Positions 8,472 through 18,071 of a stretch of 64,000 nt of DNA are shown here, piece after piece. The translations under genes and the position numbers were made by a program. The notes beneath the pieces are model-generated. The model made no database searches, was not told the origin of the DNA, and saw only the letters and a program-made list of their open reading frames with translations. The DNA is taken from NCBI RefSeq assembly GCF_024609785.1, contig NZ_JANHJQ010000014.1:72652-136651 (forward strand), written 5' to 3'. Position 1 is the first letter of the stretch, and every line of letters begins with the position of its first letter. This DNA is from Pseudalkalibacillus decolorationis (GTDB lineage Bacteria > Bacillota > Bacilli > Bacillales > Fictibacillaceae).

Positions 8472-9461
8472 TTACTCTTCTTCTTCTGCTTTAATCATAT
8501 CGGCAAATAACCCATAGACGAATTGATCAGGGTCAAACCTATAAAGGTCTTCTACTTTTTCGCCGAGCCCCACGAGCTTGACAGGTATATCAAGCTCGTG
8601 ACGGATTGCAAGAACAATTCCCCCTTTAGCGGTACCATCCAGCTTCGTTAACACAATTCCGGTTACATCCGTCGTCTGACTAAATGTCTTTGCCTGGTTC
8701 ATTGCATTTTGTCCAGTTGTCGCATCTACTACTAGCAAAACTTCATGAGGGGCACCAGGGATTTCTCTACTAATGACTCGTTTAATCTTTTCAAGTTCGT
8801 TCATTAAATTAACTTTATTTTGTAATCGACCAGCTGTATCACATAATAATACATCCACACCTTTTGATTGAGCCGATTTCACCGCATCAAAAACAACCGC
8901 CGCGGGATCAGATCCTTCGCTATGCTTCACGACATCTACCCCGACACGTTCACCCCAAACTTCTAATTGATCAATCGCACCGGCACGGAACGTATCACCT
9001 GCAGCAAGCATTACCTTTTTTCCTTCTGATTTTAGTTTATGGGCAAGTTTTCCAATTGACGTGGTTTTTCCGACTCCATTTACACCAACAAAAAGGATAA
9101 CAGAAAGCTCGTTGTCCTTAAGATTGATATTCGAGTCTTCATCTTCTTTGTGGAGCAGCTCTGCAAGCTTCTCAGAAATAACAGATTGAAGATCGACCGT
9201 CTCCTTTATATTCCTAATTCTTGCTTCATCCTTCAATTCATCAATCAAATCCATAACAGTTGCGACCCCGACATCTGCTTCAATTAGAATTTCTTCTAGT
9301 TCCTCAAAAAACTCCTCATCCACTTTTCGATACCGACTGACAAGTGTATTCACTTTACTAGAAAAAGATGTTCGTGTTTTCGTTAACCCATCTTTAAACT
9401 TTTCTGTGACGGTATCACTTTGTGTCGTCATTTTGTTCTTTAACTTTTTAAAAAAACTCAT
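8472..9461 (-). CDS. ftsY: Signal recognition particle receptor FtsY
   Basis: The 329-residue membrane-associated GTPase receives SRP-ribosome complexes. After a short charged amino terminus and the N domain come GVNGVGKTTSIGK (P-loop, near residue 126), DTAGR and TKLDGTAKGG. Gram-positive FtsY lacks the long acidic domain of E. coli, as here. It follows smc by 19 bases in the conserved smc-ftsY pair. Confidence 0.98.
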   Translation of the reverse strand: MSFFKKLKNKMTTQSDTVTEKFKDGLTKTRTSFSSKVNTLVSRYRKVDEEFFEELEEILIEADVGVATVMDLIDELKDEARIRNIKETVDLQSVISEKLAELLHKEDEDSNINLKDNELSVILFVGVNGVGKTTSIGKLAHKLKSEGKKVMLAAGDTFRAGAIDQLEVWGERVGVDVVKHSEGSDPAAVVFDAVKSAQSKGVDVLLCDTAGRLQNKVNLMNELEKIKRVISREIPGAPHEVLLVVDATTGQNAMNQAKTFSQTTDVTGIVLTKLDGTAKGGIVLAIRHELDIPVKLVGLGEKVEDLYRFDPDQFVYGLFADMIKAEEEE

Positions 9462-9480
9462 ATTAATTCCTCCTGCTCAC

Positions 9481-12400
9481 TTAAGTTGAAACGAGTTCTT
9501 TCGTTTCTTCTAATTTAACAGACACCAGATTCGACACACCTGATTCCTGCATAGTCACACCATACAATACGTCCGCTTCTTCCATTGTACCTTTACGATG
9601 CGTCACAACGATAAATTGTGTTTGTTTACTATATGCTCTTAAGAATTTTGCAAAACGACTTACATTTGCTTCATCAAGAGCCGCTTCCACTTCGTCAAGT
9701 ATACAGAAAGGTACCGGACGAACCTTTAATATCCCGAATAATAATGCAATCGCAGTAAGTGCCCGTTCTCCCCCTGAAAGCAGTGCAAGATGTTGCAATT
9801 TCTTTCCGGGAGGTTGCGCAAGAATATCAACACCTGTATTTAATAAATCCTTAGGGTCAGTTAATTGTAGATCTGCTCGTCCACCACCAAACAACTCTTT
9901 AAAAATGGTCTGGAAGTGATCCCTAATTTCACAAAACGATTCACTGAAGCGTCGGATCATTTCTTCGTCCATTTCTCGGATAAGACCATACAATGTTTCC
10001 TTCGCAGCATTTAAATCATCTCGTTGATCAACTAAAAAGTTGTATCTCTCTGAAACTCGTTCATATTCATCAATTGCCCCAAGGTTTACTGTTCCAAGTT
10101 CCTCAATAGCTCGTTTTATCAGCCTTACTTTGGTTCGAGCCTCTTCTGCTTGCATCGTCAATGAATATTTTTCCTTAGCTCGTTCAAATGTAAGCTGATA
10201 TTCTTCACGGAGATGGTCAAGACGATTTTCAAGCTCTACATCCAATCGATTCAAACGCACTTCTTCATGGTGTATTGCATCAGTCATCTGCATATGTTGA
10301 CGTGTAATTTCTTTCAAATCAAGGTCATGATCCTCGATGGTTTTCTGACGCTCAGATCGCTCCTTACGTCGTTGATTTATCAACCTTAATGTTGCATCCT
10401 TATCTTTTCTCATTCCAATAATTGTTTCATCTAGTGATTCTTCATCTGTAGCACTCGTATTAACAGCTTCCTCCAGTAACCAGAATTCCTCTTCAGATTC
10501 TTCCATGGTTGTAACTGTCTCTTTTAATTCCACCCTTAATCGCTTAACTGTTTCATTTAAATTTGAATACTGTTGTTCGGATTGTGCAAAATCAACCTTA
10601 AGTCCAGTGATTTCTTCGATTAATTCTTCTTTTGTTGTTTGTTGATTTTTCTTTTGACTACTTAAACGTTCAACCTGTTCTTCAAGTTCTTTGGCTGTTC
10701 CTTTTGAATGTTTTAAGTTTTCTTTTAAAGAGGCAAGTCGTTTTTCTGTCGATGATCTCTCGGAATCGTATGTGCCTTTTTCGCGATCGTAAAGGGAGAG
10801 GTGTTCATTAATGTTCTTTTCTTCAAGTTCAATCTCTCGGAATTCACCCTTAAGCTGCTGCTCTTCTAATCGGACCTTTTCACCAAGTTCCCGCAGCTGT
10901 TCGAGCTGTCCCTTTTTGAGGTTGAGCGATTCCTTTCCTTCCCTCACTTCTTTTTCAAGCTTAGTTGTTTGTACTTCCATCGTTTGTAGTTTCTCTGTCA
11001 ATGATTCAAGCTCACGTTGACGAGATAATATGGAAGTACTCTTTTGTTTCACACTACCACCTGTCATTGATCCGCCTGGGTTCACTACATCTCCATCAAG
11101 TGTAACGATTCGGTAACGATGATTTAGTATACGGGCTAACTCATTAGCACCTTCTAAATCCTTAGATATTACAACGTTTCCGAGAAGGTTCTCCATCACC
11201 CTTTGATGTTTTTCATTAAAATTTAATAGGCTCGATGCCACACCAATGAAAGAAGCATGTTGACTAACCCGTTGTACGTCTTGAAGTGATAGCTTCCTGC
11301 TTTTTAATACGGACATCGGAAGAAACGTTGCTCTCCCTAACTTTCTCTGTTTTAGGAAAGTAATTGCAGACCTTGCATGTTGTTCTGTCTGTACGACGAT
11401 GTTTTGGGTCGCTGCCCCAAGAGCGGTTTCTATCGCGGTTTCATGCTCCTTTTTAACGGAAATCAACTCAGCCACAGCACCTTCAACCCCGTCTAGTTTG
11501 TTCCCGCGTTCTTTTAGAACCTCTCTTACCCCTTGATAAAATCCACTGTAATCCTCTTGCATTTCCTCAAGCATTTCCTTCTTCGAACGGAACTGCTGAA
11601 TATATTGGTAGGCTTGATATAGTTTCGATTCTTGATCAGTGTATGTTTTTTCATCATTATCAATTTCCTTTTTTACTATCATAAAAGAATTGACTTGTTT
11701 TTCAAGCGACTGTTGTACCTCTTTAAGTTTCTCCGCTAAACTTGCTTTCCGTAAGGTAATTTGTTTACGCAAATCAACATATTGTTCATTCCGAGTATCG
11801 AGACGGCTTGATTTATCCGATTGTTGCTCAAGTTGTTCTGTGAGATAGCGTAGTTCGTTTTTAATCGAGGCTTGTTCATTTAAACGATCAAAGTATTCAC
11901 TCTTCAAATGCTCTAGCTCTTCTTCTATGTTCTTATCAATCAGCTCCAATTCACCTTCTTTTACCTTAAGCTGACCTTGAGTGCCTTCCATTTTCTTTTT
12001 GCGTTTCTTTAATAAGTCCGTCTCTTGTTCAAGATTGTCTTCGAGCTTTCGTTTCTTTTCCTTTTGCTTGTGAATCCGTTCTGTAAGCTGTTCTTTATTT
12101 TGGTGGTAATTCTTTTTACGCTCACGCATTACATCCCGTTTGCCCTCATATTTCTCGAGTTCTTCACTAACAGTAAGTAAGGCATCTTGGAGCTCTTCGA
12201 TCGATTCATCTAATGCTGCTAGTTCATCTCTAAGCTTTGTTATTATAGCTTCTCTAGAGTTCAGATTATTTTGCAGCTTTAGCTCGTCCTCTTTTAAACG
12301 GCTTAATTCATCTGATTTTGTTTTCCAATCACTATGTAATTCTTCAATTTCATGAACAAGTAAAGCTGACTCAATTACTTCCAGTTCTGATTTTTTATCA

Positions 12401-13047
12401 AGATAATCTCGAGCAATGGAAGCCTGGATTTTGAGTGGTTCCACTTGATCTTCAAGCTCAAATAAGATATCTTCCACTCGATTTAAGTTTTCTTCTGTTT
12501 CTTTAAGTTTTTGTTCTGCCTTGACCTTCCTTGTTTTGTATTTCAAGACCCCAGCAGCTTCCTCGAAAATTCTTCTTCTGTCTTCGGGTTTACTGCTTAA
12601 AATCTCTTCCACTTTTCCCTGACCAATAATTGAAAAGGCTTCCCTACCAAGACCAGAGTCCATAAAGAGATCGATAATATCTTTTAGTCGGCATTGTTGT
12701 TTATTTATTAAATATTCACTATCCCCTGAACGATAGACCCTCCGGGAAATGCTAATTTCATTGTATTCTATCGGTATATGTTGATCTTCATTATCTAAAG
12801 TTAACGTGACCTCCGCAACATTCAGCGGTTTTCGCGTATCACTCCCAGCAAAAATGATATCCTCCATCTTTGATCCTCTTAGTGACTTGGCTGATTGCTC
12901 GCCAAGCACCCAGCGTACAGCATCTGAGATATTACTTTTCCCGCTGCCATTCGGACCAACTACTGCTGTAACACCCGGAACAAATTCAATTCCGATCCGC
13001 TCAGCAAACGACTTAAATCCTACAACATCTAAACGTTTGAGGAACAT
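9481..13047 (-). CDS. smc: Chromosome partition protein Smc
   Basis: The 1188-residue condensin ATPase organises and segregates the chromosome with ScpA and ScpB. It has the Walker A box GPNGSGKSN at residues 31-39, two long coiled coils flanking a hinge (roughly residues 500-670, containing GGSMTGGS), and at the carboxy end the ABC signature LSGGERALTAIALLFGIL and Walker B ILDEVEAALDE. Length agrees with the B. subtilis protein. Unlike in B. subtilis, rnc is not directly upstream: a plus-strand UPF0435 gene and a bidirectional terminator intervene, so smc probably has its own promoter; TAAAAT (13086-13081) with TTCTGC 17 bases upstream is a candidate. Confidence 0.98.
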   Translation of the reverse strand: MFLKRLDVVGFKSFAERIGIEFVPGVTAVVGPNGSGKSNISDAVRWVLGEQSAKSLRGSKMEDIIFAGSDTRKPLNVAEVTLTLDNEDQHIPIEYNEISISRRVYRSGDSEYLINKQQCRLKDIIDLFMDSGLGREAFSIIGQGKVEEILSSKPEDRRRIFEEAAGVLKYKTRKVKAEQKLKETEENLNRVEDILFELEDQVEPLKIQASIARDYLDKKSELEVIESALLVHEIEELHSDWKTKSDELSRLKEDELKLQNNLNSREAIITKLRDELAALDESIEELQDALLTVSEELEKYEGKRDVMRERKKNYHQNKEQLTERIHKQKEKKRKLEDNLEQETDLLKKRKKKMEGTQGQLKVKEGELELIDKNIEEELEHLKSEYFDRLNEQASIKNELRYLTEQLEQQSDKSSRLDTRNEQYVDLRKQITLRKASLAEKLKEVQQSLEKQVNSFMIVKKEIDNDEKTYTDQESKLYQAYQYIQQFRSKKEMLEEMQEDYSGFYQGVREVLKERGNKLDGVEGAVAELISVKKEHETAIETALGAATQNIVVQTEQHARSAITFLKQRKLGRATFLPMSVLKSRKLSLQDVQRVSQHASFIGVASSLLNFNEKHQRVMENLLGNVVISKDLEGANELARILNHRYRIVTLDGDVVNPGGSMTGGSVKQKSTSILSRQRELESLTEKLQTMEVQTTKLEKEVREGKESLNLKKGQLEQLRELGEKVRLEEQQLKGEFREIELEEKNINEHLSLYDREKGTYDSERSSTEKRLASLKENLKHSKGTAKELEEQVERLSSQKKNQQTTKEELIEEITGLKVDFAQSEQQYSNLNETVKRLRVELKETVTTMEESEEEFWLLEEAVNTSATDEESLDETIIGMRKDKDATLRLINQRRKERSERQKTIEDHDLDLKEITRQHMQMTDAIHHEEVRLNRLDVELENRLDHLREEYQLTFERAKEKYSLTMQAEEARTKVRLIKRAIEELGTVNLGAIDEYERVSERYNFLVDQRDDLNAAKETLYGLIREMDEEMIRRFSESFCEIRDHFQTIFKELFGGGRADLQLTDPKDLLNTGVDILAQPPGKKLQHLALLSGGERALTAIALLFGILKVRPVPFCILDEVEAALDEANVSRFAKFLRAYSKQTQFIVVTHRKGTMEEADVLYGVTMQESGVSNLVSVKLEETKELVST

Positions 13048-13190
13048 TCTGAATCCCCCTTCACTAGTTTCAACTTATTTATTTTATCACAAACGAGAAG
13101 GGTGCAGAAGAACACTAGGAAATTTCCGCATAACTTGTCGTTTCATGCTACAATGAGAGCGAGATATTATTGTTGAAAGGAAGGATGTTC

Positions 13191-13415
13191 GTGGATTTAA
13201 GCGTAAAAAGCAATGAAAATGTAGCCTTTATGCTCGATGAAATGCAAAGACAAATGCAGGTAGTAAACAGCGGAGTTATGAAATCTTCAGACTATGATGT
13301 AGAACAATACGATGAACTTAAAGAGCTTTATGATTATGTCATGAAAAAAAATAACTTTAGTATTCGTGAAACAGAAGGTATCGTTCAAGAACTAAGTGAA
13401 CTCCGCAAGAAATAG
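13191..13415 (+). CDS. UPF0435 (DUF1128) family protein
   Basis: The 74-residue protein starts at a GTG and reads MDLSVKSNENVAFMLDEM..., with IRETEGIVQELSELRKK at the end. It closely resembles YfkK-type proteins, whose function is unknown; it is all-helical and soluble by appearance. I place the start at GTG 13191 because AAAGGAAGG stands 6 bases before it and because relatives start at the same residue; an in-frame ATG two codons upstream abuts that site. It is one of few plus-strand genes, sits between rnc and smc, and is followed by a bidirectional terminator. Confidence 0.88.
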   Translation: MDLSVKSNENVAFMLDEMQRQMQVVNSGVMKSSDYDVEQYDELKELYDYVMKKNNFSIRETEGIVQELSELRKK

Positions 13416-13430
13416 TGATCACATAGGTAC

Positions 13431-13485
13431 GTTCTAAAAAGGACTGCCCGGGAGCTCCGTCGCTCTCAGGCAGTCCTTTTTAGAA
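13431..13485. terminator. Bidirectional terminator between UPF0435 gene and rnc
   Basis: GTTCTAAAAAGGACTGCC and GGCAGTCCTTTTTAGAAC are perfect inverted arms of 18 bases around an internal GC-rich loop. With A and T tracts on both sides it can stop transcription from the plus-strand UPF0435 gene and from the minus-strand rnc gene, which converge here. Confidence 0.93.
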
Positions 13486-13494
13486 CTAGAGCAA

Positions 13495-14253
13495 TTACTT
13501 TTTAGCAATTACTTGCAAAGCCTCTTGTGCAGCATGTTGTTCCGCTTCTTTCTTTGACCGCCCACGTCCAATTCCCAGTCGTTGATTGTTCAAGTACACT
13601 TCTGACGTAAACTCACGATTGTGAGCAGGACCTTTTTCTTGTACAATCTTGTAGTCCAATGCTCCATGATTTTCTCGCTGTATATATTCCTGTAGTTGAC
13701 TTTTATAGTCCATCACATGGGAAAAAGCACCCTCGTTGATTTTCGGATACACAAAGCGCTCAAGAAATCTTTGTACTTCATCGATATCTTGATCAAGGTA
13801 TAGGGCACCGATAAAAGCTTCAAAAACATCGGCCAAAAGAGCAGGCCGAGTTCGCCCTCCGGTATTTTCTTCACCTTTCCCTAAAAGGATAAGCTCACCA
13901 AAATTGAGTTGATGGGCAAACGTTACGAGAGATGGTTCACAAACAATGGCTGCACGTAACTTTGTCAACTCACCCTCCGACATCGTTGCATATTTTTTAT
14001 AAAGGTACTGTGAGATTGTCAGCTCGAGTACCGCATCTCCTAAAAACTCAAGTCGTTCGTTATCCTCACTTGGGCGCTTGCGATGCTCATTCACATACGA
14101 AGAATGTGTAAAAGCCTGAAATAAAAGTTTTTCATTTTTGAAACAAATATTCATGGAATTTTGAAAGGCTTGAAAGCGAACAGATAGTTCTTCTAAAGTT
14201 AAAGGCCTTCGTTTTGATCTTATATATTTCTTGGATGATGTGCGGTTACGCAT
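13495..14253 (-). CDS. rnc: Ribonuclease III
   Basis: The 252-residue double-strand-specific endoribonuclease processes rRNA and other structured RNAs. The catalytic signature is [14 protein letters not shown], with a second acidic helix around [14 protein letters not shown]; a double-stranded RNA binding domain fills the carboxy-terminal 75 residues ([11 protein letters not shown] to QHAAQEAL). The start [12 protein letters not shown] has GGAGGT 5 bases upstream; a start eight codons earlier lacks one. A TG-TATAAT element at 14301-14294 with a poor -35 lies just upstream, inside the tail of the acpP terminator region, and may be its promoter. Confidence 0.96.
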   Translation of the reverse strand: MRNRTSSKKYIRSKRRPLTLEELSVRFQAFQNSMNICFKNEKLLFQAFTHSSYVNEHRKRPSEDNERLEFLGDAVLELTISQYLYKKYATMSEGELTKLRAAIVCEPSLVTFAHQLNFGELILLGKGEENTGGRTRPALLADVFEAFIGALYLDQDIDEVQRFLERFVYPKINEGAFSHVMDYKSQLQEYIQRENHGALDYKIVQEKGPAHNREFTSEVYLNNQRLGIGRGRSKKEAEQHAAQEALQVIAKK

Positions 14254-14317
14254 AGTGACCTCCAGATTTCTGTACAACTTTTCTACTACTTTTATTATAC
14301 ATCCTAATTGTGTAAGG

Positions 14318-14356
14318 AAAAAGAAGCTGACTCAATATCCTGAGAATCAGCCTCTT
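14318..14356 (-). terminator. Intrinsic terminator after acpP
   Basis: Minus strand: GAGGCTGATTCTCA, a short loop, TTGAGTCAGCTTC, then TTTTTCC. The long stem with one bulge ends the fapR-plsX-fabD-fabG-acpP transcript before rnc. Confidence 0.8.
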
Positions 14357-14366
14357 CATTAACGAT

Positions 14367-14600
14367 CTATTGTTGGTTATTTATGTAATTCACTACATCA
14401 CCAACAGTAGCAATTTTTTCTGCATCTTCGTCTGAAATCTCCATATCAAACTCATCCTCAAGCTCCATTACTAGCTCAACAACATCCAATGAGTCTGCAC
14501 CAAGATCTTCTTTAAAAGAAGATTCGTTTTTCACTTCTTCCTCATCGACCCCTAAACGGTCAACAATAATTTTCGTGATTCGATCTTGAATTTCTGCCAT
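14367..14600 (-). CDS. acpP: Acyl carrier protein
   Basis: The 77-residue acidic protein carries fatty-acyl chains on a phosphopantetheine arm attached to Ser37 in [18 protein letters not shown]. It follows fabG after 121 bases that include a promoter of its own, which suits the high demand for this protein. The ribosome binding site GAGAGGAGGTGAACGG is strong. Confidence 0.98.
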   Translation of the reverse strand: MAEIQDRITKIIVDRLGVDEEEVKNESSFKEDLGADSLDVVELVMELEDEFDMEISDEDAEKIATVGDVVNYINNQQ

Positions 14601-14622
14601 GTCCGTTCACCTCCTCTCAAGT

Positions 14623-14651
14623 ATTATAAAGGATCACCCGTATCCCGTAAA
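14623..14651 (-). promoter_or_regulatory. Promoter of acpP
   Basis: Minus strand: TTTACG (14651-14646), 17 bases, TATAAT (14628-14623), 22 bases upstream of the acpP start. It would add transcripts to those reading through from fapR. Confidence 0.55.
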
Positions 14652-14721
14652 TCCTGTTTAAAAACTTGTTCAAATACACGACGGTGACATAAATGCCAAC
14701 ATCTCTTTGAACTCCTCCTTC

Positions 14722-15462
14722 TTACATAACCATCCCACCGTCAATGTGAAGTGTCTGACCTGTAATATAACCTGATTCATCACTGGCTAAAAATTTCACA
14801 GCAGCAGCAATATCCTCAGGACGACCAAGACGAGCCAGTGGAATCTGTTTCAACATTTCATCTTTTACATTCGTATCAAGTGTATCTGTCATATCGGTTT
14901 CAATAAAGCCCGGTGCGACAGCATTCACCGTGATCCCTCTGCTTGAAAGTTCCTTAGCTGTTGTTTTCGTCAAACCGATTACCCCGGCTTTAGCTGCTAC
15001 ATAGTTAGCCTGCCCTGGATTTCCGGAAACCCCTACAATTGAGGCAATATTAATAATACGTCCTGATCGTTGCTTCATCATTGGACGTGTTACGGCTTTG
15101 GTACAATTAAACACTCCTTTAAGGTTTGTGTTTATCACCGCATCCCATTCCTCTTCTTTCATTCTCATTAACAGATTATCTCGAGTTATCCCTGCATTAT
15201 TAACTAGAATATCCAGTGACCCAAATGTTGTTGTCACTTCTTTTATCATAGCCGATACAGAGTCTGAACTAGAAACATCCGCTTGAATTGCAAACGCTGT
15301 TCCACCATTCTGCTGAATCTCTTCAACTACTTTTCTTGCTTTTTCTTCACTTCCTGAATAGTTTACAGCTACAGAAGCTCCCTGTTTTGCTAATTCTAAT
15401 GCAATTGCTCTACCGATACCTCTTGATGCACCAGTCACTAAAGCATTTTTTCCTGTTAGCAT
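14722..15462 (-). CDS. fabG: 3-oxoacyl-ACP reductase FabG
   Basis: The 246-residue short-chain dehydrogenase reduces beta-ketoacyl-ACP with NADPH in fatty-acid elongation. It has the TGASRGIG cofactor loop (residues 10-17), [13 protein letters not shown], the Ser-Tyr-Lys triad in [22 protein letters not shown], and the carboxy-terminal GGMVM. It lies 4 bases after fabD; AAGGAGGTATAATCG precedes the ATG. Confidence 0.97.
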   Translation of the reverse strand: MLTGKNALVTGASRGIGRAIALELAKQGASVAVNYSGSEEKARKVVEEIQQNGGTAFAIQADVSSSDSVSAMIKEVTTTFGSLDILVNNAGITRDNLLMRMKEEEWDAVINTNLKGVFNCTKAVTRPMMKQRSGRIINIASIVGVSGNPGQANYVAAKAGVIGLTKTTAKELSSRGITVNAVAPGFIETDMTDTLDTNVKDEMLKQIPLARLGRPEDIAAAVKFLASDESGYITGQTLHIDGGMVM

Positions 15463-15466
15463 ACGA

Positions 15467-16408
15467 TTATACCTCCTTAAGTTCCTGCACGGCTGCGTTC
15501 AACGATTCCTGATCGGAAACCGCTATAGTTGTAGCCCGTCGATGTACTTTTTTCACAAGTCCGGATAAAACTTTCCCTGGTCCGATCTCTACAAATGTAT
15601 CAACACCTTGATCCAGCAAGTAACGAACCGTTTCCTCCCAGCGAACTGGTGAATAAATTTGCTCGATGAGTTTCGTGCGAATATCATCAGCATGATCAAC
15701 TGGCTCTGCGGTTACGTTAGCAATAACCGGTATTTTTGCATCCTCAATTTTCAATTCTTCAAGGACAGTTGCCATTTTTTCAGCAGCAGGTTTCATTAAT
15801 TCAGAATGAAACGGTCCGCTGACTTGCAATGGAATGATTCGTTTTGCACCTTGAGACTTTGCTATTTCTGCGGCTTTCTCAACACCTTCTTTTGATCCTG
15901 AGATAACAATTTGTCCTGGACAATTCAAGTTGGCTAGCTGAACGGAGTTACCTTCGGATGTCACGTCATCGGTAATTCTATTAAGCAGATCCTGATCCAT
16001 ACCGAGAATCGCTGACATTGCCCCAATTCCTGCTGGAACGGCTTCTTCCATGTACATACCTCGTTGCCGGACAGCATAAACCGCATCTTCGAAAGTTAAT
16101 GCCTTTGAAGCGACGAGTGCTGTATACTCGCCTAGGCTGTGTCCTGCGGTATAGTCTGGTTGAATACCATGCTCGTTTAACGCTTCCAATATGGCAATGC
16201 TCGTCGTAAGTAAGGCTGGCTGAGTGTTTTCGGTTCTTGTTAATCGTTCATCTGGACCATTCATAATGACATCTGATAAAGAAAAGCCAAGATGCTCATC
16301 AGCTCGTTTAAACACCTGTGCAGATTGTTCGTTCGCTTCCTTTAATTCCTGTCCCATACCGACTTGCTGGGACCCTTGACCTGGAAATATAAATGCAATC
16401 TTCCCCAC
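15467..16408 (-). CDS. fabD: Malonyl-CoA:ACP transacylase FabD
   Basis: The 313-residue enzyme loads malonyl groups onto ACP. It starts at a GTG ([19 protein letters not shown]) after GAGGAGGAACAG. The nucleophile is Ser91 in GHSLGEY, with [11 protein letters not shown] providing the conserved histidine. It follows plsX by one base. Confidence 0.97.
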   Translation of the reverse strand: MGKIAFIFPGQGSQQVGMGQELKEANEQSAQVFKRADEHLGFSLSDVIMNGPDERLTRTENTQPALLTTSIAILEALNEHGIQPDYTAGHSLGEYTALVASKALTFEDAVYAVRQRGMYMEEAVPAGIGAMSAILGMDQDLLNRITDDVTSEGNSVQLANLNCPGQIVISGSKEGVEKAAEIAKSQGAKRIIPLQVSGPFHSELMKPAAEKMATVLEELKIEDAKIPVIANVTAEPVDHADDIRTKLIEQIYSPVRWEETVRYLLDQGVDTFVEIGPGKVLSGLVKKVHRRATTIAVSDQESLNAAVQELKEV

Positions 16409-16409
16409 G

Positions 16410-17414
16410 TTACTGTTCCTCCTCTAATGATTGTTCAGAAACTTCTTCTGTAATTATTGGAACCATTTTATGTTCGACCATATATCGTGCTTGGCGGACC
16501 GCATTAAAAAACGCTGTAGCATTGGATGATCCGTGGGCCTTGATGACAGGAGCACGAAGGCCAAATAACGCAGCACCACCATATTCACTGTAATCCATTT
16601 GTTGTTGAACCCTCTTGAATTGAGGCTTTAATACTGCAGCCGCTAACTTACTTTTTATAGAACTCATCAATTGCTCTTTAATCATTGAGAACAGAGAAAG
16701 AGCTGTCCCTTCAATGGTTTTTAGTACAAGGTTCCCCGAAAAACCATCACAAACCACGACATCCGCGACTCCATTTAGAAGGTCTCTTGATTCTACATTC
16801 CCAACAAAATGCATTTTATGTTGTGCGCTTAACATTTGAAATGTTTGCTTGGAAAGTTCATTTCCCTTCCCTGGCTCCGCACCAACGTTTAATAGGCCGA
16901 TTCGCGGCTCTTCCACACCGCGTACTTGTTTACTATATACACTTCCCATTAATGCATATTGAACAAGGTGCTCAGGCTTAGCATCCATATTTGAACCTAC
17001 ATCAAGTAGAACAAAACCATTACCATCTAATGTTGGAAGCGTAGGCGAAAGCGCTGGGCGGTCAATCCCTTTAATTCTACCAATGTGTAAAAGACCTGAT
17101 GTCATCAGTGCACCTGTGTTCCCAGCAGAAATACACGCATCTGCACGACCTTCTTTCACTTCGTTTGCTGCAAGAACCATTGAAGCATTTTTTTTTCGTC
17201 GTACAGCTCTTACCGGTTCATCATCACTCGTTATTTTTTCATCAGTATGTAAAATAGAAATTCGATTATTTGTCTTTAAACTAACTTGTATTTGTTGTTC
17301 ATCACCAACTAATATCATTTCAAGGTCAGAAAATTTTTCAACAGCAAGTCTTGCACCTAGGACAATCTGTTCAGGTGCATGATCTCCCCCCATTGCATCT
17401 ATAGCAATTTTCAT
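16410..17414 (-). CDS. plsX: Phosphate acyltransferase PlsX
   Basis: The 334-residue enzyme makes acyl-phosphate from acyl-ACP, the first step of phospholipid synthesis in Gram-positives. It begins [18 protein letters not shown] and contains [10 protein letters not shown] and [12 protein letters not shown], typical of the family. Its ATG overlaps the fapR stop by 4 bases, placing it under FapR control. Confidence 0.97.
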   Translation of the reverse strand: MKIAIDAMGGDHAPEQIVLGARLAVEKFSDLEMILVGDEQQIQVSLKTNNRISILHTDEKITSDDEPVRAVRRKKNASMVLAANEVKEGRADACISAGNTGALMTSGLLHIGRIKGIDRPALSPTLPTLDGNGFVLLDVGSNMDAKPEHLVQYALMGSVYSKQVRGVEEPRIGLLNVGAEPGKGNELSKQTFQMLSAQHKMHFVGNVESRDLLNGVADVVVCDGFSGNLVLKTIEGTALSLFSMIKEQLMSSIKSKLAAAVLKPQFKRVQQQMDYSEYGGAALFGLRAPVIKAHGSSNATAFFNAVRQARYMVEHKMVPIITEEVSEQSLEEEQ

Positions 17415-17989
17415 TCGGAACGTCCTTTCTTCGTTGCATTGTTCGAACGGAACATCGTAAAGACGCCTTTAAAGACAAGTTCTTTTTCGACAAAACTTTT
17501 CACTTCAACGATTGTTCGTTCATTTTGGTGTTCGATGACATTAGCTTTGGCAATTACACGTTCCCCGACCTTGACCTGCCTCGTGAAACATAAATCAGAC
17601 TTATCGGTTAAGGCCATTTCATCGTTTATTATGGCCACAGCAAGTGAATTGGCTTGTGCAAACAGGTGATGTCCTCTAGCAATGTTATGTCTAGAGAAAA
17701 CATGCTCCTTTTTTATATCAAGAATTGAGATCGCAGACTCATCAAGCTGCAAATCAATAATCTCTCCAATTACGTCTTCAATAGACAAAGCTTTCACTTC
17801 ATCTAATTGTTGCTTGGCGACATGTTTAATCCGTTCACGCAGCTCTGGAATCGAAAGCTCCAATCGATCAAGTCGTATCGTTTGAACACTAACCTCAAAC
17901 TGATTCGCTAAGTCTTCATCCGTGATGAACGGATTAGTTGAGATCGTTTCTTTTAACAATTGTTGACGTTCTCTCTTGTTCCGTTTCAT
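17411..17989 (-). CDS. fapR: Fatty-acid and phospholipid regulator FapR
   Basis: The 192-residue repressor senses malonyl-CoA. An amino-terminal helix-turn-helix ([21 protein letters not shown], about residues 21-42) is joined by the linker helix to a hot-dog effector domain with [22 protein letters not shown]. It represses fab and plsX genes until malonyl-CoA rises. I used the ATG at 17989, matching the usual MKRNKRERQ start, with GGGTGA just upstream; a further ATG four codons earlier has no better site. It heads the fapR-plsX-fabD-fabG-acpP operon and carries its own operator. Confidence 0.96.
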   Translation of the reverse strand: MKRNKRERQQLLKETISTNPFITDEDLANQFEVSVQTIRLDRLELSIPELRERIKHVAKQQLDEVKALSIEDVIGEIIDLQLDESAISILDIKKEHVFSRHNIARGHHLFAQANSLAVAIINDEMALTDKSDLCFTRQVKVGERVIAKANVIEHQNERTIVEVKSFVEKELVFKGVFTMFRSNNATKKGRSE

Positions 17990-18010
17990 TCCTTCACCCA
18001 TCTCTTACTC

Positions 18011-18027
18011 TTATGAGTAGGTACTAA
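18011..18027 (-). promoter_or_regulatory. FapR operator
   Basis: The minus strand reads TTAGTACCTACTCATAA, matching the FapR binding consensus TTAGTACCTRNNTCTTA in nearly all positions. It lies four bases downstream of the -10 box and 21 bases upstream of the fapR start, where bound repressor would block initiation. Confidence 0.85.
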
Positions 18028-18031
18028 TAGT

Positions 18032-18060
18032 AGTATATAATGTTTGCTGGGCGTTTTCAA
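18032..18060 (-). promoter_or_regulatory. Promoter of the fapR operon
   Basis: Minus strand: TTGAAA (18060-18055), a 17-base spacer, TATACT (18037-18032). It sits in the 82-base interval between the recG stop and fapR, with the operator immediately after the -10 box. Confidence 0.8.
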
Positions 18061-18071
18061 GAATTCGTCTT

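Noticed and set aside
13135-13154. TTGTCG and TACAAT as a promoter of the UPF0435 gene
   Set aside because: The spacing is only 8 bases, so these two cannot be used together; another -35 was not convincing.
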